DNA of 64,000 nt from Microbulbifer sp. MKSA007 (GCA_032615215.1 CP128433.1:1881501-1945500); one strand, 5' to 3'; counted from the first letter of the stretch, positions 8,708-17,501 are shown. The notes: generated from the letters alone by a model not told the origin. Made by a program: numbers and translations.

Positions 8708-9136
8708 GTGAAAAGTAAGCAGTTCATTCTTCCTTTGGTAATTGCCAGTCTTGCTGCTTCTGCTGCCTTCGCGGATAACCATCCCAAGAAGCCGGCGAAA
8801 GACTGGACCTGTGCGGATTTCCTGGCTATCGACGATGAGTTTAAACCTAAAGCAGTTTATTGGGCTGCCGCCTACGCCAAGAAAGGCACGGAAGAGGGGG
8901 ATATGCTGGATATTGAAGGCACAGAAAAAGTGACGCCGATGGTGATTACCGCCTGCACCAAAGCGCCAAAAGAATCTTTCTGGGCTAAGTTCAAAGATGA
9001 GTGGCACAAGGTGGGGATGCACCACAAGAAGGACAAAGCTGAAAAGCAGATGATGAAAATGCAGAAAAAAATGCAGGATGGCACTCAGATGAACAATAGT
9101 AATGGTGGCAGTGGCACAAACGGGACTAACCAGTAG
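8708..9136 (+). CDS. HdeA/HdeB-family periplasmic protein with extended tail
   Basis: HdeA is a periplasmic acid-activated chaperone. The 142-residue product has a signal peptide (cleavage near AFA-DN), then the short HdeA fold with its cysteine pair C35 (WTCADF) and C83 (TACTKAP), which form a disulfide in the family. Unlike the roughly 110-residue enteric form, it has an added tail rich in His, Lys and Met followed by an Asn/Gly/Ser/Thr end. It starts with GTG at 8708 behind GGAGA. A terminator follows, so it is transcribed alone. The acid-stress role is inferred from family. Confidence 0.8.
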   Translation: MKSKQFILPLVIASLAASAAFADNHPKKPAKDWTCADFLAIDDEFKPKAVYWAAAYAKKGTEEGDMLDIEGTEKVTPMVITACTKAPKESFWAKFKDEWHKVGMHHKKDKAEKQMMKMQKKMQDGTQMNNSNGGSGTNGTNQ

Positions 9137-9171
9137 GCGCTGTTCGTCAATACTTGCATTGCTATTGTTCT

Positions 9172-9196
9172 GGGCCCGGCTTGTGCCGGGCTTTGT
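9172..9196 (+). terminator. terminator after the HdeA-like gene
   Basis: A perfect GCCCGGC/GCCGGGC stem with TTGT loop lies at 9174-9191, followed by a short T-run. Confidence 0.75.
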
Positions 9197-9283
9197 CTAT
9201 CCTGAGATGGAGATTCACCAGCGAAATGGTTTCGGTTAGTATTTATGGTGAATGGACGAAAAGTAGGCAAATGGATTTGTGAT

Positions 9284-9421
9284 ATGGGAAAGACTGTAAG
9301 AAACGAAGCCAGGCGGGGGAGAACAATTAGCCGTTCTACCAGGCTCTTCTGGGGTGGGGTGCTGTTGGCTGGGTTATTCCTGGCGTTGTTTATGCATTCG
9401 TCAAAGGCAGTCGTTTGCTAA
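9284..9421 (+). CDS. possible small membrane protein, 45 residues
   Basis: A short ORF starts at ATG 9284 and ends with TAA at 9421. Its arginine-rich first 20 residues precede one hydrophobic helix (FWGGVLLAGLFLALFM). The shape fits a small single-pass membrane protein, but the ribosome binding site is weak and no homologue is recognised. Confidence 0.3.
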   Translation: MGKTVRNEARRGRTISRSTRLFWGGVLLAGLFLALFMHSSKAVVC

Positions 9422-9437
9422 TTTGCCTTGATATGTA

Positions 9438-9513
9438 TGGCGCCCCCGGGTGGACTCGAACCACCAGTCCGGACTTAGGAGGTCCGTGGTTTATCCTGTT
9501 AACCGACGGGGGC
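9438..9513 (-). tRNA. tRNA-Arg (anticodon CCT)
   Basis: On the minus strand the acceptor stem GCCCCCG pairs with CGGGGGC and is followed by G and the encoded CCA. The anticodon loop CTCCTAA gives anticodon CCT, which reads the AGG arginine codon. The length is 76 bases including CCA. Confidence 0.95.
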
Positions 9514-9542
9514 GGGTGTCAGCACTGCTGAAGAGCGGCGCT

Positions 9543-9571
9543 ATTCTAGCCTGTGGAAAGCCCTGTGTCAT
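9543..9571 (-). promoter_or_regulatory. promoter of tRNA-Arg
   Basis: On the minus strand ATGACA (9566-9571) and TAGAAT (9543-9548) are separated by exactly 17 bases and lie about 30 bases upstream of the tRNA 5' end. This is a good sigma-70 pair. Confidence 0.55.
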
Positions 9572-9923
9572 GTCATGCTTTTCACCATTAACTCACCTTC
9601 CATCAAATCGTACCAAGTTGCTGTGTCACTGAGGGTAACATTGGCGCCACTCGGTTACTGCTATTCCCGTCGTTCCCTTTTCTTAAAATTTTCGAAAAAC
9701 CTTCATAAATCTGTCTTTTTTCTTCGCTACTTTGACTTCGAAATGGCGGTTTTTGCGGATAGCTTTGTTCGGGGATCAGTTGGAAAGTTTTGACGTAAAA
9801 GCCGTATTTCCACTTGATAAATTATTGCTTGACCACGATTGATTGAGCTGGATAACCTGCAATTGCACCCTTGGTGCGATAAGGATATTTCTGCTTTCTC
9901 TAATCAAGATTATGGAGTTTCGT
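9572..9923. other. intergenic, nothing further seen
   Basis: Apart from the tRNA-Arg promoter at its left edge I see no gene or repeat. GGAG at 9914-9917 is the ribosome binding site of the next gene. Confidence 0.35.
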
Positions 9924-10103
9924 ATGAGCGGCCACGTTAACGAAAGACGCCTAGATTTTGATAATGTGGGTATTCCACAAATTGCAACTGAAGTGCTGAA
10001 GGAAGCTACCTCTCAGCCACCACGCGACGCACGTCGAATGGTAGAAGACAAATTGGAGGAAAAGCGTTTAAGGCGTGAATTAATGGATTATGATTTCGAC
10101 TAA
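9924..10103 (+). CDS. PA3496-type small conserved protein
   Basis: The 59-residue product is highly charged. Its C-terminal half (DARRMVEDKLEEKRLRRELMDYDFD) matches the conserved end of the small PA3496-like proteins of pseudomonads and relatives, described as putative envelope-integrity or regulatory proteins. I chose ATG 9924 because GGAG lies six bases upstream; an earlier ATG at 9912 overlaps that binding site. The gene is monocistronic and the role is unproven. Confidence 0.65.
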   Translation: MSGHVNERRLDFDNVGIPQIATEVLKEATSQPPRDARRMVEDKLEEKRLRRELMDYDFD

Positions 10104-10441
10104 CGAAATATGCTGAAACTTTAACGGCTACGGCCAGCTATGCAGGGTGCAGATAATAAATTAAAGTAATCTAAAAATAGGATTGCTTAAACTGTACTCT
10201 GCGTAGTTAATAGATTTTATTGAAAATTTGCCTTTCCTGCCCAAGTCACTTCTATTTTCCCCTGGCTTTTCTCTGTGCTTTTAAATCGTTGGGCTTTGTT
10301 TCCCCGTATTGTATTTTCACTAATTAAAGTTGTTAGGTTTATTATTTTTGCAATGGGCGCTATGGAGATAGGGAAGAAGGTGTGTAGGTACAGAGCCCGT
10401 AAGGGATGCGGGCTCTATCGTAGGTATTGAGTTGGCTGTAG
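10104..10441. other. intergenic with one hairpin
   Basis: No gene is seen. An inverted repeat AGAGCCCG/CGGGCTCT at 10392-10416 lies just beyond the end of the minus-strand oxygenase gene and may end its transcript, although the T-tract is poor. Confidence 0.4.
10392..10416 (-). terminator. hairpin downstream of the 2OG oxygenase
   Basis: A perfect 8-bp stem with a 9-base loop sits 26 bases after the stop codon of the minus-strand gene. Position suggests a terminator; the following bases are not T-rich. Confidence 0.45.
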
Positions 10442-11140
10442 CTACATATTTTGTGTGGCTGCAGAGTTGCCTCCAAACCAACCCAGCAGACGCTTGAGTT
10501 TTGAAGCTAACTTGCCGCGCTTGGCCTTTCTGTTTTTGTCAGCATCGCTGACTAACCAGGCTACCTGGATAACCAATCTTTTACCTTCGAAAGGCAAGTG
10601 TCCGTGGAACGAGTTATCGGCTCGCTTAAATGCGGCCAGGGTACCGTACGAAGGTTTTACCTCTGGGGCTGCAGTATCTTCAAAGTTATCGCCGCTTTTT
10701 AAGAAACGCAGGCAGCCTGTGCCGTCCAAGGACCACTCCGGGTTCAGGTAGAGCAGGGCGGTAGCAATTTTTGACTGTCCGTCGGTATGGATGCGGCCGT
10801 GGCGTTTCTTGAGTGTACGGCTAATGGAAACATAGGTTGGGTATTGAGAAAGATTCTCAATACCCAGGTTGTTGCCAATAGCATCGGCGAATTCTGGAGC
10901 CCTAAACTGTTCAATCAGTTCATTTATTGTGGTGCCACAACTGCTTCTATCGTAGGGAAGGTAACCGGCCCCTTTAAGCTTTGGGAAGTCTTTGATAAAG
11001 GATGCCATCAGGTTCTCGGCCAGCAAGTTCTTGGCCACGAAGAAAGGAAATGGCTGTTGGTGAATCTGGCTTTCTTGGCCAATTAAAGTAGTAGCGTCGA
11101 GCCAGGGATCGATATGGGTGGCGAGATTGTTCATAGACAC
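10442..11140 (-). CDS. 2OG-Fe(II) oxygenase family protein
   Basis: The 232-residue protein has the iron-binding facial triad of the 2-oxoglutarate/Fe(II) dioxygenases: H118 and D120 in RIHTDG, a distal histidine at H179 or H181 in NSFHGH, and R188 seven to nine residues later for 2-oxoglutarate. The core strands between them (ALLYLNPEW, GTGCLRFL, GTLAAF) match the prolyl-4-hydroxylase-like fold. The basic C-terminal tail (KNRKAKRGKLASKLKRLL) is a variable addition. It is transcribed away from the ccm operon. The substrate is unknown; related proteins sit beside surface-polysaccharide or methyltransferase genes, but no such neighbour is here. Confidence 0.75.
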   Translation of the reverse strand: MSMNNLATHIDPWLDATTLIGQESQIHQQPFPFFVAKNLLAENLMASFIKDFPKLKGAGYLPYDRSSCGTTINELIEQFRAPEFADAIGNNLGIENLSQYPTYVSISRTLKKRHGRIHTDGQSKIATALLYLNPEWSLDGTGCLRFLKSGDNFEDTAAPEVKPSYGTLAAFKRADNSFHGHLPFEGKRLVIQVAWLVSDADKNRKAKRGKLASKLKRLLGWFGGNSAATQNM

Positions 11141-11391
11141 GCATCCTTACGAGCAGAAGAATTGGCCCTTTTGGGGGTCCAGCTTTATGTCGACTTCTGA
11201 GATTACCCACTTCCTTGAGGGTACAGCGAGAAACAGGTACTGAATCTCACGACGGTGTGAAAATACCAAAACTACAATTCAGTGCCAATTTAAATAGCGC
11301 TTTTCAGTGTGAATCAGTGGGCATTCTTGCGAAAGATCAAGGGTTGCTAAAATGTTGCTCGCTGAGACAATGCAATTAGCGCTGGTGCCGG

Positions 11392-11397
11392 TATAAT
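11392..11397 (+). promoter_or_regulatory. -10 element of the ccm operon
   Basis: A perfect TATAAT lies at 11392-11397, upstream of ccmA. No strong -35 is seen at 17 bases. A transcript from here would start near 11404, which makes the TTG at 11409 an unlikely start and supports a start at 11433 or 11439. Confidence 0.5.
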
Positions 11398-11432
11398 GCC
11401 GTTCAGATTTGTCAGAGCGGTTTTATCCTGGA

Positions 11433-12107
11433 ATGTCTGTGACCCCTAAGTCCCAAGTTGTGCTGCAAGTGAGAGATCTCGCCTGCGAAAGGGATGGTCG
11501 GCGCTTGTTTGAGGGCCTTCAGTTTTCTCTTCAAGCCGGCGCTGCAATTCAAATCAAAGGCAGTAATGGCGCGGGTAAAACGACCTTGCTGCGCACTTTG
11601 ATTGGCAGTAGCAGTGATTTCACTGGGGAGATCCTTTGGTGTGATACCGCCTACCCGCAATCGCTCTCGGTGATGCGTGAATCCTTACTATATATCGGGC
11701 ACAGGGGCGGAGTGCGCAGTGGCCTGACTCCGCTGGAAAACCTCACCTGGTATGGTGCTGACCATGAGGACGCGCTTAATGCGCTCGATAAAGTCGACCT
11801 GACCGGCTTTGAGGACAGCTTGTGCCACTCCCTTTCCGCCGGCCAGAATCGCCGGGTTGCCCTAGCGCGATTATTTCTACCTGATTCCCCTCGATTGTGG
11901 ATACTCGATGAGCCACTGACCGCCCTCGACGTTGTGGGTGTTGCTGCATTGGAAGAGCAAATGGCGGTCCATCTTTATAGCGGTGGTTCAATTCTGCTGA
12001 CCTCACACCAACCTCTGTCATTAGCCGGACTCAGTGAGGTTAATTTGTCTGACTATTCAGTCTCTGAGCCTTTTGAGGATTTTGGGGGAGAGCATGTCGA
12101 CAGTTGA
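11433..12107 (+). CDS. ccmA: heme exporter ATP-binding protein CcmA
   Basis: CcmA is the ATPase of the CcmABCD complex that releases heme-loaded CcmE during cytochrome c maturation. The sequence shows the ABC core: Walker A GSNGAGKTT, signature LSAGQNRR, Walker B LWILDEP and the switch histidine in TSHQ. The length of about 224 residues is normal. The start is uncertain: ATG at 11433 is used, and GTG at 11439 has GGA at better spacing. The frame could extend to a TTG at 11409, but that is only 12 bases from the -10 box. It is the first gene of ccmABCDEFG and overlaps ccmB. Confidence 0.95.
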   Translation: MSVTPKSQVVLQVRDLACERDGRRLFEGLQFSLQAGAAIQIKGSNGAGKTTLLRTLIGSSSDFTGEILWCDTAYPQSLSVMRESLLYIGHRGGVRSGLTPLENLTWYGADHEDALNALDKVDLTGFEDSLCHSLSAGQNRRVALARLFLPDSPRLWILDEPLTALDVVGVAALEEQMAVHLYSGGSILLTSHQPLSLAGLSEVNLSDYSVSEPFEDFGGEHVDS

Positions 12108-12807
12108 TGTCCAAACACCGGTGAGCGAAGTGCGCAGTGGCCCTGGTTTTATGGCGCTGTTCCGGATTGAAATGCTCTTGGCGTTGAGAAAACGAGCAGA
12201 TATTGCCAACCCCTTATTATTTTTTGTGACGGTTTTAGCACTTTTGCCGTTAGGGGTAGGACCTGAGCCCGAACTTCTGGCAAAGATGGCTCCGGGCATG
12301 ATCTGGGTAATGGCCCTACTGTCCACCATGCTATCCCAGGAAAGCCTTTTTAAAGGTGATTTCGAAGATGGCACCCTGGAGCAGCTCACCCTGTTACCAC
12401 AACCGCTTTACTTTGCGGTTCTTGCAAAATCCCTGGTGCACTGGATTGCCACAGGCTTGCCGCTGGCATTGCTGTCGCCGCTGCTCGCCTTAATGCTGAA
12501 TCTGCCCGTGGATGGTTATGTTTGTTTGCTGGCTTCCCTATTGCTGGGAACTGCAAGTTTGAGTTTGATCGGGGCCATTGGTGCAGCACTCACTGTTGCC
12601 TTGCGCCGCCCCGGTTTGCTCTTGGCACTAATTGTTATGCCGCTGTATGTGCCCGTGCTAATCTTCGGCACCGGCGCAGTACAGGCGGCAATTGATGGCT
12701 ATGCCTACAGCGCCCAACTGGCGATATTGGCAGCACTCCTAGCGGCTGCTGCGGCACTGGCGCCACTCGCTGCTGCGGGTGCAATACGTATTAGCCTGGA
12801 TAATTGA
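12094..12807 (+). CDS. ccmB: heme exporter membrane protein CcmB
   Basis: CcmB is the membrane subunit paired with CcmA. The 237-residue product has six hydrophobic segments and begins its membrane part after FRIEMLLALRKRADIANPLLFF, which matches the family opening (R.E+....R+....NPL.FF). The ATG at 12094 follows GGGGGAGAG and overlaps the end of ccmA by 14 bases, implying translational coupling. Unlike some CcmB proteins it has an extra hydrophilic N terminus of about 20 residues. Confidence 0.95.
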   Translation: MSTVDVQTPVSEVRSGPGFMALFRIEMLLALRKRADIANPLLFFVTVLALLPLGVGPEPELLAKMAPGMIWVMALLSTMLSQESLFKGDFEDGTLEQLTLLPQPLYFAVLAKSLVHWIATGLPLALLSPLLALMLNLPVDGYVCLLASLLLGTASLSLIGAIGAALTVALRRPGLLLALIVMPLYVPVLIFGTGAVQAAIDGYAYSAQLAILAALLAAAAALAPLAAAGAIRISLDN

Positions 12808-12821
12808 TTTGGAGGTCTTTC

Positions 12822-13565
12822 TTGGCTTGGCAATGGTTTCACCGCCTGGGTTCGCCCCGCTGGTTCTATCAAAAAACTGAAGCCTGGCTGCCCTGGCTGG
12901 CGCTGGCTAGTGTTGTATTGCTCGCTGTAGGCAGTGTTTGGGGCCTGGGTTTTGCCCCAGAAGATGCCAAGCAGGGCAATAGTTACCGCATTATCTTTAT
13001 CCATGTACCCGCCGCCTTCCTGGCCCTGGCCGGTTACTACATTATGGCGATCAGCGGTGCTATCGGCTTGATCTGGAAGATGAAGCTCTCCTTTGCCGTG
13101 ATGCGCGCTGCCGCGCCGATCGGTGCGGTATTGACCTTTGTCTCGCTATTTACCGGTGCTGTGTGGGGTAAACCTACCTGGGGTGCTTACTGGGTATGGG
13201 ATGCCCGCATTACTTCAATGCTGATACTCCTGTTTCTCTATGTCGGCGTTATGGCACTTACCCACGCAGTGAACCGGGAGCAGGTCGCCGACAAAGCTTC
13301 TGCACTGCTGGCTTTGGTGGGCACCGTGAATATCCCGATTATTTACAAGTCCGTAGACTGGTGGTTTACCTTGCACCAGCCCGCGACCATTCGCCTGACC
13401 GAATCCAGCAGTATTGATCCGAGTATGTTCTACCCGCTGCTGACCATGATTATCGGTTTCTACTGTATGTATGCCTGGACCCTGCTGACTCACACCCGCA
13501 CTCTGCTGCTCAAGCGCGAGATGCGCACCAAGTGGGTACAGGAAGAACTGGCGGGAGGTCGATAA
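12822..13565 (+). CDS. ccmC: heme handling protein CcmC
   Basis: CcmC loads heme onto the chaperone CcmE in the periplasm. The 247-residue membrane protein has six helices and the tryptophan-rich WGAYWVWDARIT segment that binds heme, flanked by conserved periplasmic histidines. The start is a TTG at 12822 with a perfect GGAGGT five bases upstream; the encoded N terminus (AWQWFHRLGSPRWFY) then aligns with known CcmC starts. An upstream TTG at 12804 would include that binding site. The third gene of the ccm operon. Confidence 0.95.
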   Translation: MAWQWFHRLGSPRWFYQKTEAWLPWLALASVVLLAVGSVWGLGFAPEDAKQGNSYRIIFIHVPAAFLALAGYYIMAISGAIGLIWKMKLSFAVMRAAAPIGAVLTFVSLFTGAVWGKPTWGAYWVWDARITSMLILLFLYVGVMALTHAVNREQVADKASALLALVGTVNIPIIYKSVDWWFTLHQPATIRLTESSSIDPSMFYPLLTMIIGFYCMYAWTLLTHTRTLLLKREMRTKWVQEELAGGR

Positions 13566-13566
13566 A

Positions 13567-13809
13567 GTGGAGTTTCAATTTGCCAACCTGGCTGATTTCC
13601 TAACGATGGACGGCCACGGTGTATTTGTGTGGGTGTCCTACGCGGTGACTTTCCTGAGTCTCGCGGGGATGGCTCTCTACCCTTACATTGCCCGCCGCGG
13701 CCTGAAGGCAGAGCTGGTGCGACAGCAGAAAATTGCCCAGCGCCGCCGCCAGGCAGTGAGTGAGCGCACAGTAACCACAAAGAAAGAAATAGCAGAGGAA
13801 CCGGCTTAA
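13567..13809 (+). CDS. ccmD: heme exporter protein CcmD
   Basis: CcmD is a small single-pass protein that helps CcmABC release holo-CcmE. The 80-residue product has the family pattern: FLTMDGHGVFVWVSYAVT leading into one membrane helix, then the basic YPYIARRGLKAEL region. It starts with GTG at 13567, one base after the ccmC stop and behind GGGAGG. The tail beyond residue 60 is longer than in many homologues. Confidence 0.93.
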   Translation: MEFQFANLADFLTMDGHGVFVWVSYAVTFLSLAGMALYPYIARRGLKAELVRQQKIAQRRRQAVSERTVTTKKEIAEEPA

Positions 13810-13896
13810 TTTCAATTTGCCGGGTTCCAGCGGATAGGGCGATGGAGAACCTATCAGCGCAATAGAATTAAATAGTTATGGAGTAGGACTTAGACA

Positions 13897-14346
13897 ATGC
13901 ACCCTGTACGCAAGCAACGCCTGATACTCGTACTTGTCCTGGTGGTATTGTCCAGTGCAGCAGTAGGTTTTGTAGCCTATGCGATGCGCGGCAATATCGA
14001 TTATTTCTATGCCCCCAAGGCCTTTGCAGCGGGTGAAGTCCCGATGGAAAAGCGGATTCGCGCGGGAGGTTGTGTTGTCCCGGGCAGTGTGCAGCGAGCT
14101 ACTGGTAGCCTGGAAGTCCAGTTTGTGATTACTGATGGCGAGGCTCAACTCTCCGTAGTCTTCGACAAAATCCTGCCGGACCTATTTGCCGAAGGCGAAG
14201 CAGCAGTGATTACCGGCCAGTTGATGCCAAGCGGTGTTCTGCGTGCGGACCAGGTGCTGGCCAAGCACGATGAAACTTATACGCCACCTGAGGTAGCCGA
14301 CACCATGGTTTCCCATGAAGGTTGTTCCGATGGAGCGAAAATATGA
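13897..14346 (+). CDS. ccmE: heme chaperone CcmE
   Basis: CcmE covalently binds heme in the periplasm and passes it to CcmF. The 149-residue product has one N-terminal membrane anchor and a small beta-barrel domain. The heme-binding histidine is H124 in VLAKHDETYTPPE, with Y128 as the conserved tyrosine. Its stop overlaps the ccmF start as ATGA, so the two are coupled. Confidence 0.96.
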   Translation: MHPVRKQRLILVLVLVVLSSAAVGFVAYAMRGNIDYFYAPKAFAAGEVPMEKRIRAGGCVVPGSVQRATGSLEVQFVITDGEAQLSVVFDKILPDLFAEGEAAVITGQLMPSGVLRADQVLAKHDETYTPPEVADTMVSHEGCSDGAKI

Positions 14347-16334
14347 TCCCTGAGCTGGGCCATTTTGCGTTAATTGTCGGCTTGCTGCTTTCGGTTGCTC
14401 TCGCAACAGTGCCGATGGCCGGTAGCTATTCATCGCGCCCTGTGTGGATGGATGCGGGGCGTCCGCTGGCTCTGGGTATTTTTGCGTTCGTTCTGATCGC
14501 TTTTGCCTGCCTGACCACTTCTTTTGTGCAGAGTGATTTCACGGTTAATTACGTAGCACAGAACTCCAACAGTATCCTGCCGGTTTATTACAAAGTTACC
14601 GCTGTATGGGGTGGGCATGAGGGCTCCATTCTGTTGTGGCTTTTGATTCAGGCTGGTTGGGCTGCGGCAGTAGCGCTGTTTGGTAAGCAGCTGCCCCCAG
14701 AGCTTTCCGCGCGGGTTTTATCCGTACTCGGTTTTGTACTGATCGGGTTTTTCCTGTTTATTCTGTTTACTTCCAACCCATTTGATCGCACCCTGCCATT
14801 CCCGCCGATGGAAGGTTCTGACCTGAACCCGCTGTTGCAGGACCCCGGTATGATTTTCCATCCGCCCTTGCTTTATATGGGGTATGTGGGTTTCTCGGTA
14901 GCCTTTGCTTTTGCTATTGCGGCATTGCTCGGTGGCCAGCTGGATGCGGTGTGGGCCCGTTGGGCAAGACCCTGGACGGCTGTGGCTTGGGGCTTCCTGA
15001 CCTTGGGTATTGCCCTGGGTAGCTGGTGGGCTTATTACGAGCTGGGCTGGGGTGGCTGGTGGTTCTGGGACCCGGTTGAGAATGCATCCCTGATGCCTTG
15101 GTTGGTAGGGACTGCCTTGATGCACTCTTTGGCGGTAACTGAGAAGCGTGGCCTGTTTAAGAGCTGGACTATCCTGCTGGCGATTTTCGCTTTCAGTCTC
15201 AGCCTGCTCGGCACCTTCCTGGTGCGCTCAGGGGTGATTACCTCGGTGCATGCATTTGCTACTGACCCACTGCGAGGCAGCTTTATTCTTGGCTTCCTGG
15301 CTGTAATTGTCGGCACTTCGCTGCTGTTATTTGCCCTGCGCGCACCGACAGTCAGCGCCCGTAGCGTTTTCTCTTTCCGCTCTTTGGAAACCTTCCTGCT
15401 TGGCAATAACATTCTGTTGATGCTGATTATGGGCATGGTTTTGACCGGTACTCTTTACCCGCTTCTGGCCGACGCCATGAACTGGGGCAAGGTGAGTGTG
15501 GGTCCGCCCTTCTTTAATCTTTTCTTCGTGCCACTGATGGTTGTTCTCTGCCTGCTGGTGGGGATGGGCGTGCGCGCCAACTGGAAAGACAGCCGCTGGG
15601 ACAAACTCCTGAGCGCATGGCGTTTGCCATTTGTCGCTTCGTTGGTAGTTGCGTTGCTGTGGACCCTGGCCCTGGGAGATTTCCATTGGGGAGCGGCGCT
15701 GGGAATCTTTATTGGTATCTGGGTCTTTGCTTCCAGCATCGCTGATATCGTGGCTAAAACCCGCAACTCCAGCTCATTCTTTGCCGGCCTTAAGCGTCAG
15801 AGAGCCAGTTACTACGGGATGCATATCGCACATATCGGCCTGGCAGTTTCGGTGTTGGGGGTAGTACTGACCACCGTTTACAGTATTGAGGAAGATGTGC
15901 GTATGGGTGCTGGGGACAGTTTCCAGGTTTCCGGTTACGACTTCAAATTTGACGGTGTTCGTATGGTTCAGGGGCCTAATTACCGAGCCTTTGAAGGTGT
16001 ATTGCATGTCAGCAAGGACGGGAAGCCGGTTGCAGAGCTGCATCCCCAGAAACGCAATTACCTCTCTGGTGGCAACACCATGACAGAGGCGGCGATCGAT
16101 ACCGGACTCTTCCGCGATATTTATGTGGCCCTCGGTGAGCCGATGGACAGGTCTAACCCAAGCGGTGATTGGGCTGTGCGACTTCAGTACAAAGCCTTTG
16201 TGGTATGGATTTGGTTGGGCTCGCTTTTGATGGCGATTGGTGGAGCTATTGCTGTAGCGGATAAGCGCTATCGCAAAGCGAAAGCCGCTAAACCTGTAGA
16301 TATAGAAGTTACAGGCAATGTTGCTACGGCGTAA
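14343..16334 (+). CDS. ccmF: cytochrome c heme lyase subunit CcmF
   Basis: CcmF, with CcmH and CcmI, attaches heme to apocytochrome c. The 663-residue protein is multi-pass. It carries the WWD heme-handling motif (GWGGWWFWDPVENAS), the conserved VKVTAVWGGHEGS-type segment near the N terminus (here YKVTAVWGGHEGS) and a large periplasmic domain before the last helix. The ATG at 14343 overlaps the ccmE stop; the frame upstream to 14322 is not needed. Its partners ccmH and ccmI are 33 kb away in this window. Confidence 0.96.
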   Translation: MIPELGHFALIVGLLLSVALATVPMAGSYSSRPVWMDAGRPLALGIFAFVLIAFACLTTSFVQSDFTVNYVAQNSNSILPVYYKVTAVWGGHEGSILLWLLIQAGWAAAVALFGKQLPPELSARVLSVLGFVLIGFFLFILFTSNPFDRTLPFPPMEGSDLNPLLQDPGMIFHPPLLYMGYVGFSVAFAFAIAALLGGQLDAVWARWARPWTAVAWGFLTLGIALGSWWAYYELGWGGWWFWDPVENASLMPWLVGTALMHSLAVTEKRGLFKSWTILLAIFAFSLSLLGTFLVRSGVITSVHAFATDPLRGSFILGFLAVIVGTSLLLFALRAPTVSARSVFSFRSLETFLLGNNILLMLIMGMVLTGTLYPLLADAMNWGKVSVGPPFFNLFFVPLMVVLCLLVGMGVRANWKDSRWDKLLSAWRLPFVASLVVALLWTLALGDFHWGAALGIFIGIWVFASSIADIVAKTRNSSSFFAGLKRQRASYYGMHIAHIGLAVSVLGVVLTTVYSIEEDVRMGAGDSFQVSGYDFKFDGVRMVQGPNYRAFEGVLHVSKDGKPVAELHPQKRNYLSGGNTMTEAAIDTGLFRDIYVALGEPMDRSNPSGDWAVRLQYKAFVVWIWLGSLLMAIGGAIAVADKRYRKAKAAKPVDIEVTGNVATA

Positions 16335-16349
16335 TAGTTGGAAAGGATA

Positions 16350-16934
16350 ATGTCTAGACTCAAACTCTTTTTGCCCCTGGTAATATTTGTCGTGCTGGCC
16401 TTGTTATTTTGGCGGGGCCTCTACCTGGACCCACAGGAAATGCCGTCGGCCCTGCTGAATAAACCTGTGCCGGAATTCTCTTTGCAAAAAGTGGCGGATA
16501 ACAGCCAAATTGTAGAGAAGAAAGATCTTCCCAATGGCCCGCATTTGATGAATGTGTGGGCCACTTGGTGTGTAGCTTGCCGGGTAGAGCACCCCTATTT
16601 GAATGCTCTGGCTGAGCAGGGTGTGCCGATCGTTGGCGTTAACCTCAAAGATGAGGATGAGGCAGCAATCAAGTGGTTGGAGAAATTCCACAATCCCTAC
16701 TTGTATAGCCTCGCCGATAGAGATGGCCGTTTGGCTCTGGACCTCGGTGTTTTCGGTGCGCCGGAAACTTTCCTGGTGGATTCCGAAGGGACTATTCGCT
16801 GCAAACACGTTGGCGTTGTCGACAATAAAGTCTGGCAGACCAAGCTCCAGCCCTTGTACGAAAAATTAAAAAACCAGCGCTGGGACGATATTGTCGGTGA
16901 GTTATCAGATTCCCTCATCTCCCGTTGTCAGTGA
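16350..16934 (+). CDS. ccmG: thiol:disulfide interchange protein CcmG/DsbE
   Basis: CcmG keeps the apocytochrome CXXCH cysteines reduced. The 194-residue product has an N-terminal anchor and a thioredoxin fold with the active site WATWCVAC (C74, C77), the acidic GVNLKDED insert, and the cis-proline segment FGAPETFLVD. The ATG at 16350 follows GGAAAGGA. The last 17 or so residues overlap the start of yigZ by about 40 bases and are not typical of the family, so the gene end may have been reshaped at this junction. ccmH, which usually follows, is missing here. Confidence 0.95.
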   Translation: MSRLKLFLPLVIFVVLALLFWRGLYLDPQEMPSALLNKPVPEFSLQKVADNSQIVEKKDLPNGPHLMNVWATWCVACRVEHPYLNALAEQGVPIVGVNLKDEDEAAIKWLEKFHNPYLYSLADRDGRLALDLGVFGAPETFLVDSEGTIRCKHVGVVDNKVWQTKLQPLYEKLKNQRWDDIVGELSDSLISRCQ

Positions 16935-17496
16935 GACAGAAGAAAAGAAGAGCCGTTTTATTTGTTGGCTGGGGCCAGTAGAGAATAAAGCGGCTTTTCA
17001 ACAACAGCTGGATACTGTCCGCGCTCAATATCCCGATGCAAGCCACCACTGTACCGCGTTGGTGATCGGCAACCCTTCCAACCCGGAAGTAATGCAAGCA
17101 GATGACGACGGCGAGCCCGGTGGTAGCGCGGGGCGACCAATGCTGGAATTGCTGTTGAAACAGGGTGTCGGTAATGTGGGCGCTATAGTGACCCGCTATT
17201 TTGGTGGTACCAAGCTTGGGGTGGGTGGCTTGATGCGCGCCTATCGCGGTGCGGTAGGTGCAGCGCTGCAAGATATTCCTTTACAGCCTTTTATTCCCCT
17301 GCTGCATGTTTCGGTTTGCTGTGATTTTTCCCAGGAAGCCCGCCTGCGCTTTTTGGTGGGACGTCACCAGGGGAGTTGTGGGCAGGCGGAATATGCCAGT
17401 GATGTCACTGTGCCAGTTTCACTCCCCCAGGATCAGTGGTCGCAATTGCAGGCGCAACTATTGGCAGAGGGCTTTCAGCTTCTCGATGATCAATAG
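16891..17496 (+). CDS. yigZ: YigZ/IMPACT-family protein
   Basis: The 201-residue protein has the IMPACT N-terminal domain with its hallmarks: KKSRFICWLGPV, ASHHCTALVIG, DDDGEPGGSAGRPML and VTRYFGGTKLGVGGL, and a C-terminal ferredoxin-like DUF1949-type domain. Eukaryotic IMPACT regulates Gcn2; the bacterial role is unsettled. The frame opens at TTG 16891, but GTG at 16897 is equally possible. It overlaps the 3' end of ccmG and meets a minus-strand CoA-transferase gene five bases after its stop. Confidence 0.9.
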   Translation: MSVSYQIPSSPVVSETEEKKSRFICWLGPVENKAAFQQQLDTVRAQYPDASHHCTALVIGNPSNPEVMQADDDGEPGGSAGRPMLELLLKQGVGNVGAIVTRYFGGTKLGVGGLMRAYRGAVGAALQDIPLQPFIPLLHVSVCCDFSQEARLRFLVGRHQGSCGQAEYASDVTVPVSLPQDQWSQLQAQLLAEGFQLLDDQ

Positions 17497-17501
17497 TTCT
17501 T

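Noticed and set aside
11409..11432. TTG start for ccmA at 11409
   Set aside because: It lies only 12 bases after the TATAAT element, so a transcript would be nearly leaderless; the ATG at 11433 or GTG at 11439 fits better.
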